The position numbers and the translations under genes are program-made. A stretch of 64,000 nucleotides of DNA, from assembly GCF_009708175.1 (NCBI RefSeq), contig NZ_WMBB01000006.1:416934-480933 (forward strand), given 5' to 3'. Source of the stretch: Nocardia aurantiaca. GTDB taxonomy: Bacteria > Actinomycetota > Actinomycetes > Mycobacteriales > Mycobacteriaceae. The notes beneath the pieces were generated by a model. It had not been told where the DNA came from and did not search any database. It saw only the letters and a list, made by a program, of their open reading frames with translations. This document shows, piece by piece, positions 36,689 to 45,819 of the stretch; position 1 is the stretch's first letter; the number at the start of each line of letters is the position of its first letter.

Positions 36689-39600
36689 ATGTCTGTGCAC
36701 AGTGAGCAGGCGTTCGGGGAGGCCATCGTCACGGCGATGGTGGAGAACGGCTGGCGGGAGGGGAATCCGCATGAGTACAACGCGGAGCTCGGGCTGGATA
36801 TGGGGGAACTGCTTACCTTCATCTCGCAGACTCAGCAGACGGAGTGGTACGAGCTGGTCGCTACCTACGGGGACGATCAGGATGAGGCGCAGCGGGGGTT
36901 CGCGAAGCGGCTGGGGCAGGAGCTGGCTGCCAAGGGGCTGATGAGGGTTCTTCGGGAAGGAGTGAAGGATCGGGGGGTCTTGATCCGGGTTGCCTACTTC
37001 AAGCCGAACCTCGTCGGCTCCGAAGATGTGCTGAACGCTTATAAAGCCAATCGGCTCACGGTAGTTCGCGAACTGCCGTACGCCACGAAGCCCGGTGCTT
37101 CGCGGCCGCGTCTGGACCTCGCGTTGCTGCTCAACGGGATTCCGGTGGCGACGGCGGAGTTGAAGAATCCACTGACCGGACAGGGCATCGAGGAGGCGAA
37201 GAGGCAGTATCGGGAGGATCGGGACCCCACTGAGCTGATCTTCAAGCATCGGGTGATCGCCAACTTCGCTGTCGACCCGGATCTGGTGTTCGTCACCACT
37301 CAGCTGCGTGCTGCGAAGACAGTGTTCCTGCCGTTCAACACCGGTTCGGAGGGGCCGGGTAATGCTGGTGGCAAGGGGAATCCGTCGGCTACCCTGGAAG
37401 GCAAGTACGCGACCTCGTACCTGTGGGAGCAGGTGTGGCAGCCGGACAACTGGCTGGACCTGCTGGAACGGTTCGTGCACACCACCGAGAAGAAGGGGCC
37501 GGCGGGAAAGGCGACTCGCTCGACGATCTTCCCGCGGTTCCACCAGTGGGATGTGGTCAAGAAGCTCACCGCGCACGCCGCGACCCACGGTTCCGGGCAC
37601 GACTACCTCGTGATGGCTTCGGCCGGCTCCGGCAAATCGAACACCATCGGCTGGCTCGCGCACCGGCTCAGTGACCTGCACACCGAGCGGCTGGAGAATC
37701 TCGACGCGGAGGCGCGGGCGGCCGGATTGCAGCCGGGTGTACCGGTTTTCGACAAGGTCATCATCATCACCGACCGGCGCAACCTGGACTCTCAGCTTCG
37801 CGACACCGTCGGCGGGTTCGAGCAGGTGTCCGGCCTGGTGGTGAAGATCGACGACAAGGCGGGCGCGAAGTCCGAGCAACTGGCGCGGGCGTTGAGCTCG
37901 CAGAGCGGCAAGATCATCACCGTCACGCTGCACACCTTCCCGGCGCTGCTGGACTATCTGCGGCGCGAGCAGACCAAGCTGGCTGGTGGCCGCTACGCCG
38001 TCGTCATCGATGAGGCGCACTCGTCGCAGTCCGGTGATGCCGCGGCGGCGGTACGGACCGCGCTGCGCGACATGGGGCTCGACGCGGACGACGAGGAACA
38101 GGGCGCGGTCGAGGTGAACATCGACGCACGTCTGCGGCGTAAAGCCGAGGCGCGGGCGAAAGCCTCCAACATCTCCTACTTCGCGTTCACCGCGACGCCG
38201 AAGGCGAAGACACTGGAGAACTTCGGTACCGCCGACGGCGCCGAATACCGTCCGTTCCACACCTATTCGATGCGGCAGGCGATCGAGGAAGGGTTCATCC
38301 TCGATCCGCTGCGCAACTACGTCACCTACAAGGCCTACTACCGACTGGTGAACCAGAATCCCGACGATGTCGAAGTGCCCGACGCCAAAGCCTCGAGCCT
38401 GCTCGCACGGTTCGCGTTCATGCATCCGTACGCGGTGGAACAGCACGCGCAGGTGATCGTCGAACACTTCGTCGCGCACACCCGTGGGCGGCTCGGTGGC
38501 CGGGCGAAGTCGATGGTGGTGACCGCTTCTCGGCAGAGCGCGGTCGCTATGGCGCGGGCGATCAAGGAGTACCTGAAGGATCGGGAGTACGACATCAAGT
38601 ACCCGGATATCGGTGTGCTGGTCGCGTTCTCCGGCAGCCTGCAGGTCGATGGCGAGGAAGTCACCGAGCCGTCGGAGAACGGTGGCCTCGCCGAATCCGC
38701 ACTGCCCAAGGCGTTCCGGTACACGCGGGCCGACGACCGAGCCACCCAGGTGGGCGGCAAAGGGCAGAAGGAATATCGGATCCTGGTGGTCGCCGAGAAG
38801 TATCAGACCGGGTTCGACGAGCCGCTGCTCACCACCATGTATGTGAACAAGACGCTCACCGGTATCGCTGCTGTGCAGACGCTGTCGCGACTCAACCGGA
38901 CCCGCGAAGGCAAATCGCAGCAGGACCTGGTGGTGCTCGACTTCGTCAACGAGGCCGAGAAGATCAAGGAATCGTTCGCGCCCTACTACGAGGACGCTTT
39001 CACCCTGCCGACCGACCCGAACCTGCTGTACGTCGCACGCGACCGGGCACTGGCCGCGCCGATCCTGATCACGCAAGAGATGAAGGATTTCGCGGCGGCC
39101 TATCTCGTCGCCGAGCAGAAGGCGGCCGGATCGGCCGCGAAGTGGGCCAAACTGCATGCCGAGCTGTATCGGCACCTGGCACCGGCCGTCGACCGATTCA
39201 GTGTGTTTCTCAACAGCGAGGAGGACGACGATGTCGCGCTCGCCGAGTCATTCCGCGCCGACCTCAACGACTACGTCCGCAAGTACGGGTTCCTCGCACA
39301 GATCGTGCCCTATCAAGACCCTGATCTCGAGCTGCTGTACCTGTACGGGCGTCATCTGCTGAATCGGTTGCCGCGACGCGCTGATGGCCGCATCGACATC
39401 GGCGAGATCGACTTGAGCCATCTTCGGCTCGAGCAGACCGGGGACCACGATCTCGGACTCGCTCCTGAAGGCTCACAGGAATTGCGGGGGTTCGGTGACG
39501 GCACCGGGCCGGCCAAGGAGCCCGAGAAGTCGCTGTTATCTGAGCTGGTCGAGCGGTTCAACGAACGGTTCGGCACCGAGTTCTCCGAGGAGCATCTCGC

Positions 39601-39853
39601 TGTGCCGTTCAACGCCGCCATGGATGAACCACAGGTGGAGCAGGCGCGGCTGGCGAACAAGAATGTCGACGACTTCGGAGTCGTCTTCGACAAAGTGTTC
39701 GCCGAGAAGATGGTCGAACACTTCGATACTCTCAATGACCTGGGCGAGCGGTACTTCGCCCGGGACAACGAATTCAAGAAGGACCTGGATCGGCAGGCGC
39801 GCACCGCGGCGTTCCGGCTGCTGGGGCGGCGGCATGGACTGCCCGAGATGTAG
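36689..39853 (+). CDS. hsdR: Type I restriction endonuclease subunit HsdR
   Basis: 1054 residues. The N-terminal PD-(D/E)xK nuclease has Asp at about 143 (RPRLDLAL) and ELK at 157-159. Next comes an SF2 translocase with Walker A SAGSGKSN (311-318) and DEAH (441-444), then VTASRQSAVAM, QTGFDEPLL and ALSRLNRT-type motifs. It translocates DNA with ATP and cuts foreign DNA unmethylated at the HsdS site. No frameshift is seen. Its stop is 41 bases before a Ser/Thr kinase gene. Confidence 0.95.
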   Translation: MSVHSEQAFGEAIVTAMVENGWREGNPHEYNAELGLDMGELLTFISQTQQTEWYELVATYGDDQDEAQRGFAKRLGQELAAKGLMRVLREGVKDRGVLIRVAYFKPNLVGSEDVLNAYKANRLTVVRELPYATKPGASRPRLDLALLLNGIPVATAELKNPLTGQGIEEAKRQYREDRDPTELIFKHRVIANFAVDPDLVFVTTQLRAAKTVFLPFNTGSEGPGNAGGKGNPSATLEGKYATSYLWEQVWQPDNWLDLLERFVHTTEKKGPAGKATRSTIFPRFHQWDVVKKLTAHAATHGSGHDYLVMASAGSGKSNTIGWLAHRLSDLHTERLENLDAEARAAGLQPGVPVFDKVIIITDRRNLDSQLRDTVGGFEQVSGLVVKIDDKAGAKSEQLARALSSQSGKIITVTLHTFPALLDYLRREQTKLAGGRYAVVIDEAHSSQSGDAAAAVRTALRDMGLDADDEEQGAVEVNIDARLRRKAEARAKASNISYFAFTATPKAKTLENFGTADGAEYRPFHTYSMRQAIEEGFILDPLRNYVTYKAYYRLVNQNPDDVEVPDAKASSLLARFAFMHPYAVEQHAQVIVEHFVAHTRGRLGGRAKSMVVTASRQSAVAMARAIKEYLKDREYDIKYPDIGVLVAFSGSLQVDGEEVTEPSENGGLAESALPKAFRYTRADDRATQVGGKGQKEYRILVVAEKYQTGFDEPLLTTMYVNKTLTGIAAVQTLSRLNRTREGKSQQDLVVLDFVNEAEKIKESFAPYYEDAFTLPTDPNLLYVARDRALAAPILITQEMKDFAAAYLVAEQKAAGSAAKWAKLHAELYRHLAPAVDRFSVFLNSEEDDDVALAESFRADLNDYVRKYGFLAQIVPYQDPDLELLYLYGRHLLNRLPRRADGRIDIGEIDLSHLRLEQTGDHDLGLAPEGSQELRGFGDGTGPAKEPEKSLLSELVERFNERFGTEFSEEHLAVPFNAAMDEPQVEQARLANKNVDDFGVVFDKVFAEKMVEHFDTLNDLGERYFARDNEFKKDLDRQARTAAFRLLGRRHGLPEM

Positions 39854-39894
39854 AGCAGCGGTGCATGGTGCTGCGGGATGGCAGGGGGTAGACG

Positions 39895-41484
39895 GTGCCG
39901 ACTCGGCGCATCGGTAAGCGGTACGACCTGATCGAAGAGATCGGGTTCGGTGGGATGGGGTCGGTCTGGCGCGGGTACGACACCGTGCTCGACCGAGCGA
40001 TCGCGGTGAAGATGATCCGATTCACCCAGATCCACTCGCAGACCGATGCCGCCGAGTTCGCCGAACGGTTTCGTCGTGAAGCGCGGATCACCGCGCAGAT
40101 CCGACACCATGGCGTGCCACAGGTGTACGACGCGGTCCTCGACGCGGACCTGAGCGAGGTGTACCTCGTGATGGAACTCGTCGAAGGCGCCAACACGTTG
40201 CGGCACTATCTCGACCCCGGCGCCCCGCTGCCGATCGAATGGGCAGTCGCGGTGACCGCGCAAATCGCCACCGCGCTCTCGTACGCGCACGCGCTGCCGG
40301 TTGTCCACCGCGATCTCAAACCCGATAATATCCTCGTAACGCCCAGCGGCACCGTGAAGATCATCGACTTCGGCATCGCCGCGCTGCTCACGACCGGCAC
40401 CCCGAAGCTGACCATGACGGGCGCGATTGTCGGTTCGGTGGCATATATGTCGCCGGAACAGGCCATCGGCGCCAAGGCAACACCACGCACGGACCTGTAT
40501 GCGCTGGGCTGCATCCTCTACGAAATGCTTTGCGGCTACCCGGTGTTCGATGGTGCGGCGCCGATCGTGCTGAAAGACCATGCTGACACCGCGCCCGTTC
40601 CGCCCGGCGAACTGCGTGCCGACGTACCTGCCGAATTGGACCGCCTGGTCTTGGACCTGCTGGCCAAGGAGCCCGAACAGCGACCAGCTGACGCCGCGGA
40701 TGTCTACGAGCGACTGCTTCCGTTACTACCCCCACCGGGGTCGACTGCCGGACCGAGCGCTGGGCATCTGTCCGGCGTGCCCGACCCGACCGCGATTTTC
40801 CGACGCCCCAACGGACCTCTGCGTCCGGAGCAGTCGACGCCCACTACCCGGTTCCAGAGCGCGCTGCCCGCCACCGCCCCGATCAGCGATGCGGTGCTCG
40901 AGCAACGGCTGGAACATCAGCTGGCCGAGTACCGAGACTTGCTCGCCGCGGGCCGCTCACTGCAGGCAGCTGATGTCCTCAGCAGCATCCTCGAGCCAGC
41001 GGGCCGCGCCTTCGGCACCGATAGCCCGCGGGTACTGGAACTACGGTTCGATATCGCGCTCGCTCGCTTCCTTGGTGGCGAATTCCGGAAGGCAAGAGCG
41101 GAATTCGACGCTCTTGCCGCGGCATCCGCCCGGGTCAAGGGGTTCGCCGACGAGCTGACGATCCAATGTCGCAAGTTCGCCGCAGACTGCCGCATCGAGC
41201 TCGGCGAACTCACCGAAGCCTTGTCCGGAATGCGCGCGGTGCTGGACGACGTGCGCGTCACACAGAGCGACTGCAGTGAAATGGCGCTCGAGTTGAGGCT
41301 GGCTCTCGGGCGGTTGCTCGCGCTCATGGGTCATCGCGCGGAGGCGCGCACCACGTTGAGCGAGCTGTCCGAGGATCTACTGATCCTGCGCGGAATCGAA
41401 GACCCACTAACCCAGGAAGCCGTGGAAGCGCTCGAGCGGTTCATCGACGATGATCTGACACCCGGCGTACAGGAACAATCGTGA
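39895..41484 (+). CDS. Hanks-type Ser/Thr kinase behind the type I system
   Basis: 529 residues from GTG 39895 (CAGGGGG upstream). Glycine loop GFGGMG (17-22), Lys39, HRDLKPDN (138-145) and DFG (158-160) are intact. A Pro/Thr-rich linker follows, then a 180-residue TPR-like helical tail (YRDLLAAGRSLQAADVLSSI). No transmembrane helix. It is co-directional with hsdR, 41 bases away, so it is probably co-transcribed with the restriction genes and may phosphorylate them. It belongs to a different branch from the kinases at 1322 and 44186. Confidence 0.92.
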   Translation: MPTRRIGKRYDLIEEIGFGGMGSVWRGYDTVLDRAIAVKMIRFTQIHSQTDAAEFAERFRREARITAQIRHHGVPQVYDAVLDADLSEVYLVMELVEGANTLRHYLDPGAPLPIEWAVAVTAQIATALSYAHALPVVHRDLKPDNILVTPSGTVKIIDFGIAALLTTGTPKLTMTGAIVGSVAYMSPEQAIGAKATPRTDLYALGCILYEMLCGYPVFDGAAPIVLKDHADTAPVPPGELRADVPAELDRLVLDLLAKEPEQRPADAADVYERLLPLLPPPGSTAGPSAGHLSGVPDPTAIFRRPNGPLRPEQSTPTTRFQSALPATAPISDAVLEQRLEHQLAEYRDLLAAGRSLQAADVLSSILEPAGRAFGTDSPRVLELRFDIALARFLGGEFRKARAEFDALAAASARVKGFADELTIQCRKFAADCRIELGELTEALSGMRAVLDDVRVTQSDCSEMALELRLALGRLLALMGHRAEARTTLSELSEDLLILRGIEDPLTQEAVEALERFIDDDLTPGVQEQS

Positions 41485-41504
41485 CCGCATCCGTCTATTC
41501 GCCG

Positions 41505-43559
41505 TCAATGCACCAGATCTGAGGCAAGGTTCTGCGCGGCTATCTGCAGTTGTCCGAGCTCGTCGGAGGAAAGACGTTGGGCTGCGGCGGCTCTGCCGGT
41601 CGCAGAGAAACTGATTCCTTCGCTTTCGAGTAGTTGGCGCGGGCTCTCAGGGATGTCGCCGGGCCCATAGGAAATCATGCCGTGTGCGTCGAGAACGCGG
41701 TGAGCATTGGGCGCTGGGTGGGACCGCAGCCGGGTGCCGACGCGGTGGGCTGCGGTGCCGAGCAGGTTGCCGAGGTCGCCATAGGTTGTCCAACGGCCGG
41801 CGGGCAACACCGTAAGCAATTGGTGCATGGCGGCCCAGGTGGGGTTGTCGGGAAATGCTGATTCGTCGGCCGGTCCCGGCCAGAATTCGATGATCCGCTC
41901 GGCCAATGCCAGGCCTCGCTTCTCGATTTGGTTCGGGCCCCACGATTCATGAGCGGCGATGTCTTGGTTCATGCGGATACTGCTGGCGCGCAGGGTCTCA
42001 CGCTTGAGGGCGAACTCGTGGTTACTCAGCGATTCGTTGTAACCGGTCAGAGTGAGGTTGCCGAGGGTGTGGAGGTACCGCTCGTGCAGAACGTCGACCT
42101 CATCCTCTCCATACTTGGCGCTCAGCTCAGCGCGCCATTGCGCTGAAAGGCTTTGCGGCATCACATGTTCGATCGACAACGATTCCGGTTGGACGGTTTC
42201 TCTCGAGAGAAACAATTCCTCGATCCAGGTCATCAGAATCTTGCGATGCGCGTTGCGTCCATTCAGGTAGAGCGGCACGCTCACGATCGCCTCGGTCAGT
42301 TGCTTATCGGTCGCATAATGCTTGCGACCAGCCGAGAAGTGGACATGCAGCGCGGTGTCCACCGGCAGCACGGTGTCGAGTTGCTGCGTGGCTTCCGCGA
42401 ACAGGCGGTTCAAACCCTGAGATGCGCGACCGACAAGGAATCGCCGCACCAGCAACGATTCGATGTACAGCAGAGCTCGCGCAACCTGCTCGCTCGAGGC
42501 TTCGCCGCGGTCGCGTAGCAGCAGCAAGTGCAGAACCAACGGTGCAGGGGCGGTGGAATCCCACTCGGCGAGGCGGGTAAGCCGCACGCGAACCTCGGGG
42601 TCGGGCTCGGCTTCTGGCTCGCTCATCAGCCGATACAGGCGGCCGAGCCGGGCGATCCGTTCGATCTCGGCGACGATTTGTTCTTCCGAAATCAGCTTCT
42701 CGAGTCTGGTCTGCTGCGCGGCGAAGGTCTGGCTCTGCTTGACGCTGGGACGCTTGTGCAGCATATCGAGCCAGAACAGTGTCTCGATGCGTTCGTTGTC
42801 CAACGAGGCCTGCAACGGCAACCAGTGGGTGCGGTAGACCTCTTCACTGCGATTCGGCAGCCGCATGAAGAGGTAGTTGCGCAGGAGGTCGCCCTGGGTA
42901 AGTTTCAGACCAGTGTTATTGAGCGATTGGAAGATTCGGTGGACGTTATCGCCGGGGTGCGCACTGATCGACACCACCGACAGTCCCGAGACGACGGCTT
43001 GGACGACCTGCGAAAGCCCAAAGGGCATGTCGTCGACCGCTGTTAGTTCGTCAAGGCGACTGCGGAAGAATCGATACGCACTGCCAATATTGCCGTCGTC
43101 ATCGGTAGCGGTGCCATCGATGACGGCCGTGTAGGCCGGTCGGTCCACCTGTGTCGGAAGCAGTTTCAGGCGATCCGGATCGTCGTGATACTGATTTGTC
43201 AGCAGCTGGTTGTGGATGCGGTCGGTGTCGCGGCTCGCGGAACCGTCGACTGCCCGCAGGTAGTCGCGGATCGCCGCGAGCAGCAGAGTCAAGGTTGTGA
43301 GTCGCTGCTGACCGTCGACGACGAGAAAGCGGGTGACCGCGCCTGCGACACCCGCCGGGGTCGGGGCCAAAACCACAGACCCGATGAAGTGAGTCGACTC
43401 CGGCTCCTCTGTACGATCTTCGGCGAGCTGGATTACGTCGTTCCACAGCTCCCACAGCTGCTCGTCGCCCCAGCCGTACGGCCGCTGATACAGCGGGACA
43501 AGGTACTGCGAGCTCCCCTCGAGGATCCGCTGCAGACTGGTTTCCTGCGCCGCGACCAC
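41505..43559 (-). CDS. GmrSD-like (DUF262-DUF1524) nuclease fused to an alkyltransferase-like domain
   Basis: 684 residues from GTG 43559 (AAGGAG 7 bases upstream). The N-terminal DUF262 has YQRPYGW (24-30) and DGQQRLTT (82-89), the NTP-binding part of GmrS. The middle DUF1524 His-Me nuclease has SIEHVMPQSL followed by LGNLTLTGYNESLSN, as in GmrD. The last 100 residues resemble the O6-alkylguanine transferase fold: PAGRWTTYGDLGNLLG, then HPAPNAHRVLDAHG. Ala replaces the acceptor Cys of the usual PCHRV, so it is an alkyltransferase-like (ATL) reader, not an enzyme. GmrSD cuts glucosylated phage DNA; the ATL part suggests recognition of altered guanine. Convergent with the upstream kinase. Confidence 0.85.
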   Translation of the reverse strand: MVAAQETSLQRILEGSSQYLVPLYQRPYGWGDEQLWELWNDVIQLAEDRTEEPESTHFIGSVVLAPTPAGVAGAVTRFLVVDGQQRLTTLTLLLAAIRDYLRAVDGSASRDTDRIHNQLLTNQYHDDPDRLKLLPTQVDRPAYTAVIDGTATDDDGNIGSAYRFFRSRLDELTAVDDMPFGLSQVVQAVVSGLSVVSISAHPGDNVHRIFQSLNNTGLKLTQGDLLRNYLFMRLPNRSEEVYRTHWLPLQASLDNERIETLFWLDMLHKRPSVKQSQTFAAQQTRLEKLISEEQIVAEIERIARLGRLYRLMSEPEAEPDPEVRVRLTRLAEWDSTAPAPLVLHLLLLRDRGEASSEQVARALLYIESLLVRRFLVGRASQGLNRLFAEATQQLDTVLPVDTALHVHFSAGRKHYATDKQLTEAIVSVPLYLNGRNAHRKILMTWIEELFLSRETVQPESLSIEHVMPQSLSAQWRAELSAKYGEDEVDVLHERYLHTLGNLTLTGYNESLSNHEFALKRETLRASSIRMNQDIAAHESWGPNQIEKRGLALAERIIEFWPGPADESAFPDNPTWAAMHQLLTVLPAGRWTTYGDLGNLLGTAAHRVGTRLRSHPAPNAHRVLDAHGMISYGPGDIPESPRQLLESEGISFSATGRAAAAQRLSSDELGQLQIAAQNLASDLVH

Positions 43560-43606
43560 TTACTTCTCCTTCGTTGTAACGCCACCGAACACCGACGAGG
43601 TGCCGT

Positions 43607-43965
43607 TCACTCGATCACGACGCCTCGCTTGGCTGCCGCCGCATCGATCGGGCGCGCCACGCTCGTCAGCAGCGCATTTGATTCCAATGCTCGTCCTGTT
43701 ACCGGCATGGGCGCACCCGTTCCAGTATCCGAACGTCGAGCGCCTGGGCTCGGCGGGCGACAGATCCGTCGCCGGACAGCGAGTAAACCTCGACCCATTC
43801 TGTGTGCGGCGCCGAGCAGCCCGAAACGATGGTGATCTTACCTACGGCGGTTGTGCCGAGCAGCAGCACCTTTCGGTAGCCATCGGCGCCGGCCGGCAGT
43901 GGTATGGACCGCTCGCGCAAGGCCGAGGAATCGGTCTCGGAAAGGTCCACGCTCCCGTCGGCCAT
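43607..43965 (-). pseudogene. Truncated P-loop GTPase-like gene
   Basis: From ATG 43965 (AGGTGAC upstream) the frame encodes LPAGADGYRKVLLLGTTAVG, then KIT, a Walker A-like start, but the sequence loses similarity and stops at 43699. A second frame continues to 43607 (ALESNALLTSVARPIDAAAA). It looks like the N-terminus of a large dynamin-like or GTPase gene that has been shortened and frameshifted. Neighbouring defence genes are intact. Confidence 0.45.
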
Positions 43966-44185
43966 GTAGCTGTCACCTATCTTGCTGCTGTGGTCGGCTG
44001 GCATTCCAGCCGCTCGGAGGACTCTAAAGAGCGGCTGAAAACTATGTCAAACGATCTACGCTGGTAACGGACCTCGCGAGATCGACCGAATGGTTTGACC
44101 TGCTTCATGTTTGGGTAAAGCATAGCGCCGACCTTGCCCTCATCCGGTATTTTGATCCTTCGATGAGACGCACGGAGGGGTGATG

Positions 44186-45478
44186 GTGGCGCTGCAACCG
44201 CAGGTCGTCGGTGGTCGGTATGAGCTGACCAGCCAGATCGGCTCCGGCGGTATGGGGCAGGTGTTCGCGGGATACGATCGGCACCTCGAGCGCCCGATCG
44301 CGGTGAAACTGACCCGGCCGGATCTCGCTGCGGATCCGCAGTGGACCCAGCGGTTCATCCGCGAGGCCAGGCTGATGGCTCGGTTGGTGCATCCAGGGCT
44401 GCCCGCGATTCACGACGCGGGGATCGAGCCGGGACCGCCCGAATGGCCTTACCTGGTTATGGATTTCGTGCACGGTGTGCCGCTGGATCGGACGACCGGA
44501 TATCGCAGCATGCTGCCTGTCGGGGTTGTCGCCTCGATCGGCGCGCAAGTAGCGGCGGTGCTGGCGGCGGCGCATCGGCAATCGATCTTTCACCGTGACC
44601 TCAAGCCGTCCAATGTGATGCTGTGTGCAGACGGGACTGTGAAGGTACTCGACTTCGGGTTGGCTGTACTGCTGGACAGCGATGTCTCGCGGCTCACGTC
44701 CACTGGCAAGACCCTCGGGACCCCCGCCTACATGGCGCCGGAACAGATTAACGGTGATCCGGTAGTAGCGCAGACCGATCTGTATTCGCTGGGTTTGGTG
44801 CTCTACGAGCTCCTCACGGGTACTCAGGCGATCACCGGCAGTACTCCCTTCCTGCTGTGGCGCAAGCAGATCGAGTTGGTGCCGCCGGAAGTATCGAAGT
44901 TACGGGCAGATGTACCAACCGAAATCGGCGCGCTGGTTTCGGACATGCTCGCCAAGGATCCACGGCAGCGGCCGCGTGACGCCACCGCCGTGCACAGCAC
45001 ACTGCTGCGGCATGTGTGCGGGCTCGACGAACTCGACGATGTACGCGAACCTGCCAGCCCGACACGCCTGTATGCGCAGGCCCTGGCGCCGCCGCCGAGC
45101 TACTGGACGGCGCGCACGATGATCGCACCGCCGATCGAGGCCGCGTCCGTTGAGCCGCGCACCGCACCTACGGTGCAGGTATTTGGTGACGATCGACGCA
45201 GCAGCGCCGACCGTCACTTCGACGCTGGCGAGTTCGCGTCGGCCGCCGAGTTGTACCGAACGCTCGCAGACGAACTCACCGCGGCCAACGGCCCTTACGA
45301 CGAGCAAGCGATGTACTGCCTGCAGCGTCTTGCGATATGCCAACTGCGCCTCGGCAATCCGAAGGGAGCGTTGAGCCGGCTCAAGCGGTTGCATCAGCAG
45401 ATGTCGGTGCGATTCGGCGCGCAGGACGTTCGCGTGGTCGAGCTGGCGACCCAGATCGACGGTATACACGTTCACTGA
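44186..45478 (+). CDS. Hanks-type Ser/Thr kinase, paralogue of the kinase at 1322
   Basis: About 430 residues. GTG 44186 sits 7 bases after GGAGG, as in the paralogue; GTG 44180 and ATG 44183 are alternatives. Glycine loop GSGGMG (19-24), Lys41, HRDLKPSN (136-143) and DFG (156-158) are intact. The tail is TPR-like (LYRTLADELTAANGPYDEQA) and matches that of the 1322 kinase almost helix for helix. No transmembrane helix. A promoter-like TTGACC/AAGCAT pair precedes it (about 44095-44123). It lies alone between the GTPase remnant and the AIPR gene. By analogy it could regulate the AIPR or GmrSD-like effectors. Confidence 0.9.
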   Translation: MALQPQVVGGRYELTSQIGSGGMGQVFAGYDRHLERPIAVKLTRPDLAADPQWTQRFIREARLMARLVHPGLPAIHDAGIEPGPPEWPYLVMDFVHGVPLDRTTGYRSMLPVGVVASIGAQVAAVLAAAHRQSIFHRDLKPSNVMLCADGTVKVLDFGLAVLLDSDVSRLTSTGKTLGTPAYMAPEQINGDPVVAQTDLYSLGLVLYELLTGTQAITGSTPFLLWRKQIELVPPEVSKLRADVPTEIGALVSDMLAKDPRQRPRDATAVHSTLLRHVCGLDELDDVREPASPTRLYAQALAPPPSYWTARTMIAPPIEAASVEPRTAPTVQVFGDDRRSSADRHFDAGEFASAAELYRTLADELTAANGPYDEQAMYCLQRLAICQLRLGNPKGALSRLKRLHQQMSVRFGAQDVRVVELATQIDGIHVH

Positions 45479-45503
45479 GCCATCGGTGGGCTCTGACATG
45501 TCA
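45477..45503. terminator. Hairpin and palindrome after the kinase gene
   Basis: GAGCC (45477-45481) pairs with GGCTC (45489-45493). It is followed at once by the 10-bp palindrome TGACATGTCA (45494-45503). Probably a weak terminator or an operator. Confidence 0.35.
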
Positions 45504-45605
45504 GTAAAGGGACACTTCGGGTGATGAACACCTCACCCCATCGCACAGGTACTGACGGCGACAGAAGGGGCACTGTCGATACCCATCCGGTTTAGCCGCC
45601 ACCTT

Positions 45606-45767
45606 GTGCCGACCGACTTCACCCGACTCGCGCGCGATGGCTGGTTTGGCGTACGCGAGCTCACACTGGATGCTGTCATGAACCTGGTAACCGAATCGGC
45701 AAAGGCTGTCGGGCACGCCCTACTTGTCGTCGACCTAAGCACACGACCTCGCGGCAACAGATCATGA
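45606..45767 (+). CDS. Short ORF or gene remnant upstream of the AIPR gene
   Basis: GTG 45606 to TGA 45767, 53 codons, with no clear ribosome-binding site. The translation is protein-like (DFTRLARDGWFGVRELTLDA, AKAVGHALLVVDLSTRP) and the open frame extends 27 codons upstream to a stop. It may be a small partner of the AIPR protein or a remnant. The family is unknown. The rest of 45504-45819 holds only regulatory-looking sequence. Confidence 0.3.
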   Translation: MPTDFTRLARDGWFGVRELTLDAVMNLVTESAKAVGHALLVVDLSTRPRGNRS

Positions 45768-45785
45768 CTTGCCCCGCCAGGCAAG
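45768..45785. promoter_or_regulatory. Inverted repeat ahead of the AIPR gene
   Basis: CTTGCC (45768-45773) and GGCAAG (45780-45785) with a 6-base spacer, about 35 bases before the AIPR start. A possible operator. A strong ribosome-binding site, GGAGGAAAG, follows. Confidence 0.35.
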
Positions 45786-45819
45786 CAATAACTAGACGGA
45801 CAACGGAGGAAAGACACCC

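Noticed and set aside
36605..39175. 856-codon minus frame opposite hsdR
   Set aside because: Antisense to intact HsdR; the composition is typical of a complementary-strand shadow.
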